DNA of 64,000 nucleotides from the NCBI GenBank assembly GCA_963723595.1, contig CAVRRQ010000001.1, positions 744,001-808,000 on the forward strand, read 5' to 3'. Below, piece by piece: positions 25,193 to 33,587 of this stretch. Below the pieces are notes generated by a model that was not told the origin of the DNA, ran no database searches, and saw only the letters and a list, made by a program, of their open reading frames with translations. The position numbers and the translations under genes are program-made. Each line of letters opens with the position of its first letter. Position 1 is the stretch's first letter. This DNA comes from RYN-230 sp963723595. GTDB taxonomy: Bacteria > Actinomycetota > Actinomycetes > Streptosporangiales > Streptosporangiaceae.

Positions 25193-25315
25193 TGAGCGGC
25201 GCGGAACGGTGCGAATTGGGATCTTGTGTACGTGCCTGGCCTGGCGCATCATCAGCAGACGAGCGGAGCCCAACGAGCCAGGCCGCCAGGCGGCCGTCCG
25301 TGGGAGGTGCTAGCA

Positions 25316-26995
25316 ATGGCCGCCAGCAGCGAGACCGGGGCAGTAGGCGAGCCGGCCGGGACCGGTCCGTCCGGTAGCGGTCCGTCCGGCAGCGGGCCAG
25401 CGGGGAGTGAGCCGTCCGGGACCGGCGCGCCGAGACTGCGCCGCAACCTGAGCGTCTGGGAGGCCATCGGCATCTCGCTGGCCCTGATGGCGCCCTCCAT
25501 GGCGGCCAGCATCAACCCGCAGGGCACCGCGACGACGGTGGGCCGGGCCGTGCCGATCGCGTTCGCGCTCGCGTTCGTGGGGGTGCTCCTGGTCGCCTAC
25601 ACGTTCGTCCGGCTGACCCAGCGCTTCCATCACTCCGGGTCGGTGTACGGGTTCGTCGGCGCGACCCTGGGCCCGCGGGCCGGGGTGATCTCCGGCTGGG
25701 CGCTGACCGGCACCTACACGTTCTACGCCGTGGTCACCTCGATGGCGGGCGGCCGGTTCGCGGCCAACTTCCTGAACGCGATCGGCATCTGGAAGAACCC
25801 GCCGACCTGGTCGGGCTTCCTGCTCGGCGCGATCGGGATGGTGCTGGTCTGGTTCCTCGCGATCACCCCGGCCCGGGGCGGCACGCGGATACTCCTGGCC
25901 GCCGAGGGCATCACCGTGCTGCTGATCCTCATCGTGATCGTCATCGTGTTCGCCAAGCTGGCCGGGCACAGTGCCCCGCACGGGCTCGGGGTGGACTGGT
26001 CGGTGTTCAGCCTCCCGTCCGGCGTGCCGCTGTCCACGATCTTCCTGGGCGTGGTGTTCGGCTTCCTGTCCTTCGCCGGGTTCGAGGCCGCGTCCACCCT
26101 GGGCGAGGAGACCCGCCGGCCCAACCGGGACATCCCGCGGGCCATCCTCGGCGTGGCCATCTTCGGCGGCATCTACTTCGTCGTGGTCACCGCGGTCGAG
26201 GTGATGGGCTTCGGCACGTCCGCCAAGGGCGTCACCGCGTTCATCAACTCCACGTCACTGATCGGTGACCTGGGCACCAGCTACGTCGCGTCCTGGCTGG
26301 GCACGATCATCACGGCGGGCGCGATGATCTCGGCGTTCGGCTGTGCGCTCGCCTCCACCGTCGGCGCGTCCCGGCTCACGTTCGCGATGAGCCGGGACGG
26401 CATGCTGCCCGCCCGGTTCAGCCACGTCTCGCCCCGGCGCCGCACCCCGACCGTCTCGACGGCGGCCGTTGCCGTGGCCGTGTACGCCATCATCGCCTTC
26501 ACCTGGTTCGTCCTGCGCGGCGACCCGTTCACCCTGTTCCTGGAGAGCGGCGTGATCGGGACGCTGATCCTGCTGGTGGTCTATGTCCTGGCCACGATCG
26601 GCATGGTCCGCCTGGTGTTCTTCTCAGGGGTTTCCGGCGGCAGCCCCGGCGCGGAGCGGCGAGCGGGGGCCGGGGGCTCCGGGGGTAGTCCCCCGGGAAA
26701 GCGGAGCGGGGGGTCGTCCCCCCGGCCCAGCACCGTGCGCCGCTGGGAGATCGTGATCCCGGTCCTCGGCATCATCGTCCTCGGCTACACCCTGTACCGG
26801 AACGTCTGGCCGCTGCCTACCGGAGTCAACTGGTGGGGACCATCGGTGGCCATCGCCTGGCTCGCGGTCGGCATCATCTGGGTGCTGGCCCGGCCGGCCG
26901 CCACCCGGCGAGCGGGGGAAATGCTGACCCAGGCCGAGGGACTGGCTGGGCCAGCCGACTCCGAGGGGGCGCGGCTGTCCCGCCAGGGTGCCTAG
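25316..26995 (+). CDS. APC-superfamily amino acid permease
   Basis: The product is 559 residues from ATG 25316 behind GGGAGGTG. A Gly/Ser/Pro-rich N-terminus leads to LRRNLSVWEAIGISLALMAP, the first APC helix, with about twelve membrane helices in all. FGFLSFAGFEAASTLGEETR and RPNRDIPRAILG are the classic APC helix 6 and following-loop motifs, and GASRLTFAMSRDGMLPARFS is the helix 8-9 signature. A Gly/Ser/Arg-rich loop before the last two helices is encoded by a copy of a dispersed GC repeat. The gene is divergent from the trpB operon, so tryptophan or an aromatic amino acid is a possible cargo, by context only. Confidence 0.88.
   Translation: MAASSETGAVGEPAGTGPSGSGPSGSGPAGSEPSGTGAPRLRRNLSVWEAIGISLALMAPSMAASINPQGTATTVGRAVPIAFALAFVGVLLVAYTFVRLTQRFHHSGSVYGFVGATLGPRAGVISGWALTGTYTFYAVVTSMAGGRFAANFLNAIGIWKNPPTWSGFLLGAIGMVLVWFLAITPARGGTRILLAAEGITVLLILIVIVIVFAKLAGHSAPHGLGVDWSVFSLPSGVPLSTIFLGVVFGFLSFAGFEAASTLGEETRRPNRDIPRAILGVAIFGGIYFVVVTAVEVMGFGTSAKGVTAFINSTSLIGDLGTSYVASWLGTIITAGAMISAFGCALASTVGASRLTFAMSRDGMLPARFSHVSPRRRTPTVSTAAVAVAVYAIIAFTWFVLRGDPFTLFLESGVIGTLILLVVYVLATIGMVRLVFFSGVSGGSPGAERRAGAGGSGGSPPGKRSGGSSPRPSTVRRWEIVIPVLGIIVLGYTLYRNVWPLPTGVNWWGPSVAIAWLAVGIIWVLARPAATRRAGEMLTQAEGLAGPADSEGARLSRQGA
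26665..26732 (+). repeat. Dispersed GC repeat, type II, inside the permease gene
   Basis: About 68 bp of alternating G and C runs (GGGGGCCGGGGGCTCCGG, then TAGTCCCCCGGGAAAGCGG, then GGGGGGTCGTCCCCCCGG). A near copy lies at 61555-61623 in the DUF948 gene. It forms two strong hairpins. Here it is read in frame as SGGSPPGKRSGGSSPRP between two membrane helices. Confidence 0.75.
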
Positions 26996-27036
26996 ATCCG
27001 GGGAGCCGAGCAGGAACGCCTGCTGGCCGCGGCCGG

Positions 27037-27237
27037 TCAGCCTTCGCCGCCCGGCAGCCGGCGGAGAATCTCCTGCAGCATCTGACCGTGCCCATCCAGG
27101 ATCTGGCGGATGGCCCGGGTCTCTTCGTGCACGACGCTGAGCAAGTAGGCCACGGCGTCGATCTTGGCCGGGAGGGCGCGCTCGACCTGCTCTTCTAGCT
27201 GCTCGACGCGGCGCTCCAGTTCCTCGAGGGTGGACAT
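27037..27237 (-). CDS. Small coiled-coil protein
   Basis: The product is 66 residues, starting MSTLEELERRVEQLEEQVER. The heptad pattern of Leu and Val runs through the first 25 residues and again in RAIRQILDGHGQMLQEILRR. There is no signal or membrane segment. Similar short coiled-coil proteins are often annotated hypothetical in actinomycetes. The gene lies between the convergent end of the permease gene and the next minus-strand gene. Function unknown. Confidence 0.6.
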   Translation of the reverse strand: MSTLEELERRVEQLEEQVERALPAKIDAVAYLLSVVHEETRAIRQILDGHGQMLQEILRRLPGGEG

Positions 27238-27278
27238 GGGCTCACCCTAGCCGTGGCCCTGATTTCCCGGCCAGCGAT

Positions 27279-28379
27279 CTAGGTGTTGCGGCCCCGGGCG
27301 TCCACCGGCCACCGCTCCGCGATCTGCCCGTCCCGCACCACGTGCAGCTCATCGACCAGGTTGACGGTGGTGCAGACGTGGTTGGGGATCACCGCGACCC
27401 GGTCGCCCACGGCCGGCCGCGGCCCGGCCCCGGTGACCACGACCGCGTGGTGCTCCCACAGCCCGGTGACCGTGGCCTCCGGGAACGCGGGCAGCATCCC
27501 GTGGCCCGGCGCCCACGCCGGGCGGTCGTAGCCGAGCACCTTGGCCCCGGAGTCCAGCACGACCCGGTCCGGCGCCGGCGTGCTGACCACGGTGGCCAGC
27601 ACGGACAGCGCCACCTCGTCCAGCGTGCAGCTGCCCAGGACGACCTGCTGCGCGTCGTTGAACGCGTACACCCCGGGCCGCAGCTCGGTGACCGGGCCGC
27701 CGCCGGCCGGCCCGGCCGACCGGGCGGCGCTGGGCGTGGACCCGCCGCTGCGCACCGGGCAGGGCATCCCGGCCGCCTCCAGGCTGGCCGCCGCGGCCGC
27801 CAGCGCGGCCGCCTCGTCGGCCGCGGCCCGCTCGGGCATGCCCGGCGCGTAGCTGTGCCCGGGGAAGGTGAACACGCCGTCCACGGCCAGGCCCGCCCGG
27901 GCCGCCGCGGTCGCGATCCGGCCCGCGCCGTCGGGGGCGACCCCGCTGCGCCGCAGCCCGCAGTCCACCTCGACCAGGACCCGCAGCTCGGCGTGCCCCT
28001 GGACGGCCGCGGCCAGCTGGTGCACGGAGGCCAGCGAGTCCACCCCGGTCATCAGCCGGATCCGGCCCGCCAGGGCGCGCAGCCGCGGGGCCCGCTGCGG
28101 GTCGCTCCACAGCGGATACGCCACGAAGACCTCGTCGAGGCCGGCGTCGGCGAAGATCTCGGCCTCACCCAGGGTGGCCACGGATAGCCCGGTCGCGCCG
28201 GCCTCGATCTGGCGCCGGGCGATCTCGATGGACTTATGCGTCTTGGCGTGCGGCCGCAGCGTGAGACCGCGGCCTGCCGCGCTCTCGGCCATGGCCCGCA
28301 GGTTCCGGTCCAGGCGGCCGGCGTCCACGAGGACGGCCGGGGTCGCCACGCCGCCGCCGGGCGGCGCCCAGCTGCTCAC
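27279..28379 (-). CDS. PLP-dependent D-amino-acid deaminase/aldolase (alanine racemase-like fold)
   Basis: The product is 366 residues from GTG 28379. LRPHAKTHKSIEIARRQIEA contains the PLP lysine (about residue 46) of the D-threonine aldolase/D-serine dehydratase family. Other blocks are GATGLSVATLGEAEIF, VEVDCGLRRSGV and GVFTFPGHSYAPG. PNHVCTTVNL near the C-terminus supplies the His and Cys metal ligands of that family. These enzymes cleave D-3-hydroxy amino acids (D-threonine to glycine and acetaldehyde, or D-serine to pyruvate). The preceding ABM gene ends 5 bp upstream, so the two form an operon. Which D-amino acid is used cannot be told. Confidence 0.82.
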   Translation of the reverse strand: MSSWAPPGGGVATPAVLVDAGRLDRNLRAMAESAAGRGLTLRPHAKTHKSIEIARRQIEAGATGLSVATLGEAEIFADAGLDEVFVAYPLWSDPQRAPRLRALAGRIRLMTGVDSLASVHQLAAAVQGHAELRVLVEVDCGLRRSGVAPDGAGRIATAAARAGLAVDGVFTFPGHSYAPGMPERAAADEAAALAAAAASLEAAGMPCPVRSGGSTPSAARSAGPAGGGPVTELRPGVYAFNDAQQVVLGSCTLDEVALSVLATVVSTPAPDRVVLDSGAKVLGYDRPAWAPGHGMLPAFPEATVTGLWEHHAVVVTGAGPRPAVGDRVAVIPNHVCTTVNLVDELHVVRDGQIAERWPVDARGRNT

Positions 28380-28384
28380 CCCGC

Positions 28385-28723
28385 TCAGCCCGCGGGCTGC
28401 GCCGCGGAGCCGCCCGCGGGCTCGTAGGACCACAGCTCGCTGGACACCCCGACCGGCGGCGTGGCCTGCCCGCCCTCCCGCTCGGACTGCGAGCGGTGCC
28501 CGTGGCCGAACGCTGGGGAGTTCAGCCACGCGGAGAAGGACTCCTCGTCCCGCCACCGGGTCACGACCAGCCAGGTGGTCCGCTCGTCGGTGGGCTTGAG
28601 CAGCTCGAACCCCTCGAAGCCCTCCCGGTTGTCCACGGCCCCGGCCCGGGCCGCGAAACGGCGGGCCAGCTCGTCCCCGCTGTCCGGCGGCACGGTGATC
28701 GCATTGATCTTGATAACCGTCAT
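28385..28723 (-). CDS. ABM-domain monooxygenase, IsdG/MhuD-like
   Basis: The product is 112 residues from ATG 28723 (MTVIKINAITVPP); an ATG 12 bp further upstream is less likely. The ferredoxin-like ABM fold is shown by DELARRFAARAGAVDNREGF-EGFELLKP, TWLVVTRWRDEESFSAWLNS and FGHGHR. The Asn-Trp-His type residues used for heme by IsdG/MhuD are plausible here (the N in VDNREG, W in SAWLNS, H in FGHGH). Such enzymes degrade heme or oxidise aromatic polyketides. It is probably the first gene of an operon with the PLP enzyme. Confidence 0.75.
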   Translation of the reverse strand: MTVIKINAITVPPDSGDELARRFAARAGAVDNREGFEGFELLKPTDERTTWLVVTRWRDEESFSAWLNSPAFGHGHRSQSEREGGQATPPVGVSSELWSYEPAGGSAAQPAG

Positions 28724-28767
28724 ACACCCGATCATGCCAGTCCTGCTCAGGCCTTATCTTGGCGACC

Positions 28768-29739
28768 ATGCCGCGTACCCGCATGTACCGCAACGGGATC
28801 CTGGAAGATGAGGGCTTCCCCGTCGCCAAGGTGTCCGACTACCTCGCCGACCCGACCGCGGTCGTCTGGTTCGACCTGTGCGAGCCGACCGCCGAGGACC
28901 TGTCCCAGGTCAGCGAGGAACTGGGGCTCCACCCGCTGGCCGTCGAAGACGCGGTGGCCGAGCACCAGCGCGCCAAGCTGGACCGCTACCAGAGCCACAT
29001 CTTCGTCACCTCGTACGGCGTGCGGCTCAACACCAGCACCGGCGAGCTGGACATCGACGAGGTGGACGCGTTCGTCACCGACCGCGCCCTGGTCACGGTG
29101 CGGCGCAGCCCGGGCTTCGACATCGACGCGGTGCTCCGCCGCTGGGACAACTCGCCGGACCTGGCCACCTGCGGGGTGGGGTTCCTGCTGTACGGCCTGC
29201 TCGACTACGTGGTGGACACCCACTTCGAGGCCGTCCAGTCACTGGACACCGAGATCGAGACGCTCGAGGACCAGCTGTTTGACGACAACCCGCGGGACAA
29301 GGACATGCAGCGGCGCACCTTCGAGCTGCGCAAGTCCCTGGTCGTGCTGCGGCGGGTGGTCCTGCCCATGCGGGAGGTGCTCAACTCGCTGCTGCGCCGG
29401 GACCTGCACGTGGTGGACGGGGAGATCCTGCCGTACTTCCACGACGTCTACGACCACGTGCTCCGCGCCACCGAGTGGACGGAGTCCCTCCGCGACCTGG
29501 TCACGACCATCCTGGAAACGCACCTCACGGTGCGCGGCAACCGGCTCAACGTGATCATGAAGCAGGTGACCAGCTGGGCCGCGATCATCGCGGTGCCGAC
29601 CGCAGTCACCGGTTTTTACGGGCAGAATGTCCCCTATCCCGGTTTTGGCAAGATCGCTGGCTTCTGGACGTCCACACTGGTCATGATTGGACTCTCTCTG
29701 ACCCTGTACGGCATCTTCCGCCGCAAAGACTGGCTTTAA
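28768..29739 (+). CDS. corA: CorA-family divalent cation transporter
   Basis: The product is 323 residues from ATG 28768. The large cytoplasmic funnel domain includes FDLCEPTAEDLSQVSEELGL-HPLAVEDA and the long stalk helix ETLEDQLFDD to VLPMREVLNSLLRRD. Two C-terminal membrane helices follow: AIIAVPTAVTGFYGQN and TSTLVMIGLSLTLYGIF. The family's conserved loop motif YGMN is YGQN here (residues 284-287), followed by VPYPGFG; the Met to Gln change is found in an actinobacterial CorA subgroup. The protein forms a homopentameric Mg2+ or Co2+ channel. It ends in the typical basic FRRKDWL. Confidence 0.88.
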   Translation: MPRTRMYRNGILEDEGFPVAKVSDYLADPTAVVWFDLCEPTAEDLSQVSEELGLHPLAVEDAVAEHQRAKLDRYQSHIFVTSYGVRLNTSTGELDIDEVDAFVTDRALVTVRRSPGFDIDAVLRRWDNSPDLATCGVGFLLYGLLDYVVDTHFEAVQSLDTEIETLEDQLFDDNPRDKDMQRRTFELRKSLVVLRRVVLPMREVLNSLLRRDLHVVDGEILPYFHDVYDHVLRATEWTESLRDLVTTILETHLTVRGNRLNVIMKQVTSWAAIIAVPTAVTGFYGQNVPYPGFGKIAGFWTSTLVMIGLSLTLYGIFRRKDWL

Positions 29740-29958
29740 GCGGTGTTTGCGCAGCTGAGGGCGCCTGCCTGAGGTGGGGATATCACCCGCTGAGGACGGT
29801 CCCGGCGTGCGGTCGGTCGCATAGGACAGGCGGAGGCGCGGGACACGCCGGCCAGCGGGAACCGGGTATGCCGGAAATGCGTTACAGCGGGCAGGTCCGG
29901 CGGCGGGTGGGGGTCCCGCGGACCTCTGGTGAGCATAGGCAGGACAAGGGAGCGGAAC

Positions 29959-31293
29959 GTGCAGACTCCAGGGTGGATGCGGCGGCCCACGGCGCCCCCG
30001 TCATCCGGGGCCAAGGGCGGTGCCGCCGCGAGCGCGGCCGCCCCGGACGGGGACGGCCAGGGCGCAGCCGCCCAGAGCGGTGCGGCCCCGGCAGAGGAGG
30101 GCGGCGCCCAGGGTGGTGCGGGCCCCGGGGACCAGGGCGGGAACGCCGGCTCCCGGCGGACCAAGATCGCCCTGCTCGGCGCGGCGGGGCTGGGCGTGCT
30201 GGTGGTCGCGGGCGTGACCATCGGCATGCTCGGTACTTCCAGCCCCGCCGGGCACGCCACCACCGTCTCGGACCGTGGCTCCAGCGGCGCCAAGGCGCAG
30301 GCGGCCCCGCTGCAGGTCGAATCGGTGACCCAGGGCGGCGCGGTGACCCGCACCAACGGGGCTAGCCCGATCCGGGTGACGCTGTCCGCCCCGCTGGCCA
30401 GCAACTCCGCGATGCCGGCCCTGCACCCGGCCACCCCGGGCACCTGGGCGAAGACAGGCAGCACCCTGACCTTCACCCCGTCCACCCCGTTCTGGCCGGG
30501 CAGCCGGGTGCGGGTCACCCTCCCGGCCGGCGGGTCCGGGCTCCGGTCCGCCGCAGGCGGGCTCCTGGCCAAGACCGTGACCCAGCGACTCTCCACCCAG
30601 GGCTGGTCCACCCTGCGGCTCAAGCAGATGCTGGCCCAGCTGGGCTACCTGCCGCTGAAGTGGGCGCCGCAAAGCGCGACCGCGATGGAGCCCGACAACG
30701 CCGCCACCGAGCTCTCCGCCATGTACACGCCGCCGGCCGGGAAGTTCACCTGGAAGAGGGGCTACCCGTCGATCCTGACCAGCTTCTGGGGCGGCCGGTC
30801 CAGCCTGATCATGCAGGGCGCGATCCGGGCCTTCCAGTCCGACGCGGGCGCCACGATGACCGGCGTGATGACCCCCGCCCTGTGGCGGGACGTGGTCCGG
30901 GCGGCCGCGGCCGGCCAGCGGAACCGCCACGGCTACACCTACGCGCTGGCCAGCAAGGCCAGCCCGGAGACCCTCACCGTGTGGCACAACGGGCGGGTCA
31001 TCCTGCACACGCTGGCCAACACCGGCATCCCGGCCGCGCCCACCGCGGACGGCACCTTCCCGGTGTACCTGCGCTACACATTCCAGATCATGTCGGGCAC
31101 GAACCCGGACGGGTCGCACTACTCCGACCCGGTCTCCTGGGTGTCCTACTTCGACGGCGGCGACGCGGTGCACTACTTCCCGCGCGGATTCTACGGCGCC
31201 CCGCAGAGCCTGGGCTGCGTCGAGCTCCCGTACGCGCAGGCGCACTTCGTATGGCCTTACATGACCTACGGCACCCTGGTCACGGTCAGATAG
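29959..31293 (+). CDS. L,D-transpeptidase with a peptidoglycan-binding domain
   Basis: The product is 444 residues from GTG 29959, chosen because GGGAG sits 7 bp upstream; a GTG at 29929 is in frame. A long Ala/Gly-rich cytoplasmic region precedes one membrane helix (KIALLGAAGLGVLVVAGVTI). Then come an Ig-like domain (PIRVTLSAPLASNS, TLTFTPSTPFWPGSRVRVTL), a peptidoglycan-binding helical part (LKQMLAQLGYLPL, QGAIRAFQSDAG, TPALW) and the YkuD catalytic domain with HYFPRGFYGA (His about 405) and SLGCVELPY (Cys about 420). It makes 3-3 cross-links in the cell wall. A perfect palindromic terminator directly follows. Confidence 0.88.
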   Translation: MQTPGWMRRPTAPPSSGAKGGAAASAAAPDGDGQGAAAQSGAAPAEEGGAQGGAGPGDQGGNAGSRRTKIALLGAAGLGVLVVAGVTIGMLGTSSPAGHATTVSDRGSSGAKAQAAPLQVESVTQGGAVTRTNGASPIRVTLSAPLASNSAMPALHPATPGTWAKTGSTLTFTPSTPFWPGSRVRVTLPAGGSGLRSAAGGLLAKTVTQRLSTQGWSTLRLKQMLAQLGYLPLKWAPQSATAMEPDNAATELSAMYTPPAGKFTWKRGYPSILTSFWGGRSSLIMQGAIRAFQSDAGATMTGVMTPALWRDVVRAAAAGQRNRHGYTYALASKASPETLTVWHNGRVILHTLANTGIPAAPTADGTFPVYLRYTFQIMSGTNPDGSHYSDPVSWVSYFDGGDAVHYFPRGFYGAPQSLGCVELPYAQAHFVWPYMTYGTLVTVR

Positions 31294-31298
31294 TCCGG

Positions 31299-31320
31299 CC
31301 ATCGGCCCGCGGGCCGATGG
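31299..31320. terminator. Perfect 22-bp palindrome after the L,D-transpeptidase gene
   Basis: CCATCGGCCCG and its exact complement (31299-31309/31310-31320) begin 5 bp past the stop codon. With no loop of its own it would fold with a few central bases open. There is no U-run, as is usual in this group. Confidence 0.65.
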
Positions 31321-31396
31321 GCCCGGCCACGCTCCGCGGACCCCCACAGCCGTGACGCCCAGTTGAACGGGATCCTGCTGGGGCGGCGGGGAGGAT

Positions 31397-31426
31397 ATCG
31401 AGGCGCGGCTACGGCTGCGCCTCGAT
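31397..31426 (+). promoter_or_regulatory. Hairpin in the thrS leader
   Basis: ATCGAGGCGC (31397-31406) pairs perfectly with GCGCCTCGAT (31417-31426) around a 10-nt loop, 55 bp before the chosen thrS start. It may be a leader structure or an upstream terminator. The T-box sequence and the antiterminator bulge are not present, so a T-box riboswitch is not supported. Confidence 0.4.
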
Positions 31427-31481
31427 AGCATCGGAGGCTGGGGCAGTGGCCCCACTCGCCGATCTATCCAGGGAGCCCGCC

Positions 31482-33509
31482 GTGTCGGCCCAGCAGCTTC
31501 ACATCACCCTCGCCGGTCGCGAGCACGTGGTGGACGCGGGCACTACGGCGGGTGACGCGCTCCGGCTCAGTGAGCCAGCCGCCGGCCCGGTGGCCGGGTC
31601 CGCGGTCATCGCGGCCCGGGTCAACGGCGAGCTGCGCGACCTGGCCGCACCGCTGGCCGGCGGCGACGCCGTCGAGCCGGTCGAGGTGGGCAGCGACGAC
31701 GGCCGGGCCATCATGCGGCACTCCACCGCGCACGTGATGGCCCAGGCCGTCCAGGAGCTGTTCCCCGAGGCCAAGCTGGGCATCGGGCCGCCGGTGGAGA
31801 ACGGCTTCTACTACGACTTCGACGTGGCCGAACCGTTCAGCCCCGAGGACCTCAAGGCCATCGAGCAGCGGATGCGGCAGATCGTGAAGCAGGGCCAGCG
31901 TTTTTCCCGGCGCGAGGTCAGCGACGAGCAGGCCCGCGAGGAACTGGCCGGTGAGCCCTACAAGCTCGAGCTGATCGGGATCAAGGGCGGCGCGGCCGCG
32001 CCGGATGCGGGCTCCCCGACCGCACCCTCCGAGGTCAGCGTCGAGGAGGCCGTCGAGGTCGGCGGCAGCCAGCTGACCATCTACGACAATCTCGACCCGG
32101 CCACCGGCGAGGAATGCTGGAAGGACCTGTGCCGCGGTCCGCACGTGCCCACCACCCGGCAGATCCCGGCGTTCAAGCTGATGCGTTCCAGCGGCGCGTA
32201 CTGGCGGGGCAGTGAGAAGAACCCGCAGCTGCAGCGGATCTACGGCACCGCCTGGGAGTCCCGGGACGCGCAGGACGAGTACCTGAAGCTGCTCGCCGAG
32301 GCGGAGCGCCGCGATCACCGGCGGCTGGGCGCCGAGCTGGACCTGTTCTCGTTCCCGACCGAGATCGGCTCCGGGCTGCCGGTCTTCCACCCCAAGGGCG
32401 CGATCATCCGCCATGTGATGGAGGACTACGCCCGCCGCCGCCACGAGGAAGCGGGTTACCAGTACGTCAACACCCCGCACCTCACCAAGGAAGAGCTGTT
32501 CCAGACCTCCGGGCACCTCGGCTTCTACGCCGAGGGCATGTTCCCGCCCATGGAGCTGGACGGCGCCCGGTACTACATGAAGCCGATGAACTGCCCGATG
32601 CACGTGCTCATCTTCCAGGCGCGCGGGCGGTCCTACCGGGAGCTGCCGCTCCGGCTGTTCGAGTTCGGCACCGTGTACCGCTACGAGAAGTCCGGCGTCG
32701 TGCACGGGCTGACCCGGGCCCGCGGCTTCACCCAGGACGACTCGCACATCTTCTGCACCCCCGATCAGCTCGGCCCCGAGCTGGCCTCGCTGCTGGACTT
32801 CGTGGTCGGCCTGCTCCGCGACTTCGGGCTGACCGAGTTCGAGGCGGAGCTGTCTACCCGCCCGGAAAAGTACGTTGGGGAGCCTGCGGAGTGGGACGCG
32901 GCCGAGGCGGCGCTCAAGCACGCGCTGGACGCCTCGGGCCTGCCGTACACGGTGGCCGAGGGTGAGGGGGCGTTCTACGCTCCCAAGATCGACGTGCACG
33001 TCAAGGACGCGATCGGGCGCCGGTGGCAGCTGTCCACCCTGCAGGTGGACTTCCAGGAGCCGGGCCGGTTCGGCATCGAGTACCAGGCCCCGGACGGCTC
33101 CCGGCAGCGCCCGTACATGATCCACCGCGCCCTGTTCGGGTCGATCGAGCGGTTCTTCGGGATCCTGCTGGAGCACTACGCCGGGGCGTTCCCGCCGTGG
33201 CTCGCGCCGGTCCAGGCGGTCGGCATCCCGATCACCGACGGGCATGTGCCCTACCTGGAGAAGGTCGCGGCCCAGCTGCGTGAGCAGGGCATCCGGGTCG
33301 AGGTGGACACCAGCGACGACCGGATGCAGAAGAAGATCAGGAACGCGCAGCGGCAGAAGGTGCCGTACATGCTGCTGGCCGGCGACGAGGATGTGGCCAA
33401 GGGCGCGGTCTCGTTCCGGTTCCGCGACGGCGGGCAGCGCAACGGGGTCCCGGTCGACGAGGCGATCGCCGAGATCGTCAGCGCCGTCCGGCAGCGCATC
33501 CAGGTCTGA
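31482..33509 (+). CDS. thrS: Threonyl-tRNA synthetase
   Basis: The product is 675 residues from GTG 31482 behind AGGGAG; an upstream in-frame GTG (31446) is less likely. Domain order is a TGS domain (LHITLAGREHVVDAG to about 65), the editing/SAD domain (RHSTAHVMAQAVQELFPEAK and DLCRGPHVP) and a class II catalytic core. Motif 2 is FEFGTVYRYEKSGVVHGLTR, with zinc ligands in MKPMNCPMHV and later His residues, and motif 3 is HRALFGSIERFFGILLEHY. An anticodon-binding domain ends the protein. It heads the conserved actinobacterial run thrS-HIT-pgsA-patA-pimA. A hairpin lies in its leader. Confidence 0.96.
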   Translation: MSAQQLHITLAGREHVVDAGTTAGDALRLSEPAAGPVAGSAVIAARVNGELRDLAAPLAGGDAVEPVEVGSDDGRAIMRHSTAHVMAQAVQELFPEAKLGIGPPVENGFYYDFDVAEPFSPEDLKAIEQRMRQIVKQGQRFSRREVSDEQAREELAGEPYKLELIGIKGGAAAPDAGSPTAPSEVSVEEAVEVGGSQLTIYDNLDPATGEECWKDLCRGPHVPTTRQIPAFKLMRSSGAYWRGSEKNPQLQRIYGTAWESRDAQDEYLKLLAEAERRDHRRLGAELDLFSFPTEIGSGLPVFHPKGAIIRHVMEDYARRRHEEAGYQYVNTPHLTKEELFQTSGHLGFYAEGMFPPMELDGARYYMKPMNCPMHVLIFQARGRSYRELPLRLFEFGTVYRYEKSGVVHGLTRARGFTQDDSHIFCTPDQLGPELASLLDFVVGLLRDFGLTEFEAELSTRPEKYVGEPAEWDAAEAALKHALDASGLPYTVAEGEGAFYAPKIDVHVKDAIGRRWQLSTLQVDFQEPGRFGIEYQAPDGSRQRPYMIHRALFGSIERFFGILLEHYAGAFPPWLAPVQAVGIPITDGHVPYLEKVAAQLREQGIRVEVDTSDDRMQKKIRNAQRQKVPYMLLAGDEDVAKGAVSFRFRDGGQRNGVPVDEAIAEIVSAVRQRIQV

Positions 33510-33519
33510 GCACCGGGGC

Positions 33520-33575
33520 AGAGATCAGAGCCAGCAAAATCAGGGCCAGAGATCAGGGCCAGCAAAAATCAGGGA
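33520..33575. repeat. Short tandem repeat between thrS and the HIT gene
   Basis: About 26 bp (AGATCAGAGCCAGCAAAATC and AGGGCC) is followed directly by a near copy. AATCAGGG occurs again before the HIT start. It does not look like a terminator, so thrS and the HIT gene may be read together through it. Confidence 0.5.
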
Positions 33576-33587
33576 CTGAGCAGCTAG

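Noticed and set aside
31320..31481. T-box riboswitch upstream of thrS
   Set aside because: The conserved T-box sequence and specifier loop are absent; only a simple hairpin is seen.
31464..33245. 593-codon open frame antisense to thrS
   Set aside because: Very GC-rich genes leave long open antisense frames; this one shows no motif, while thrS is fully conserved.
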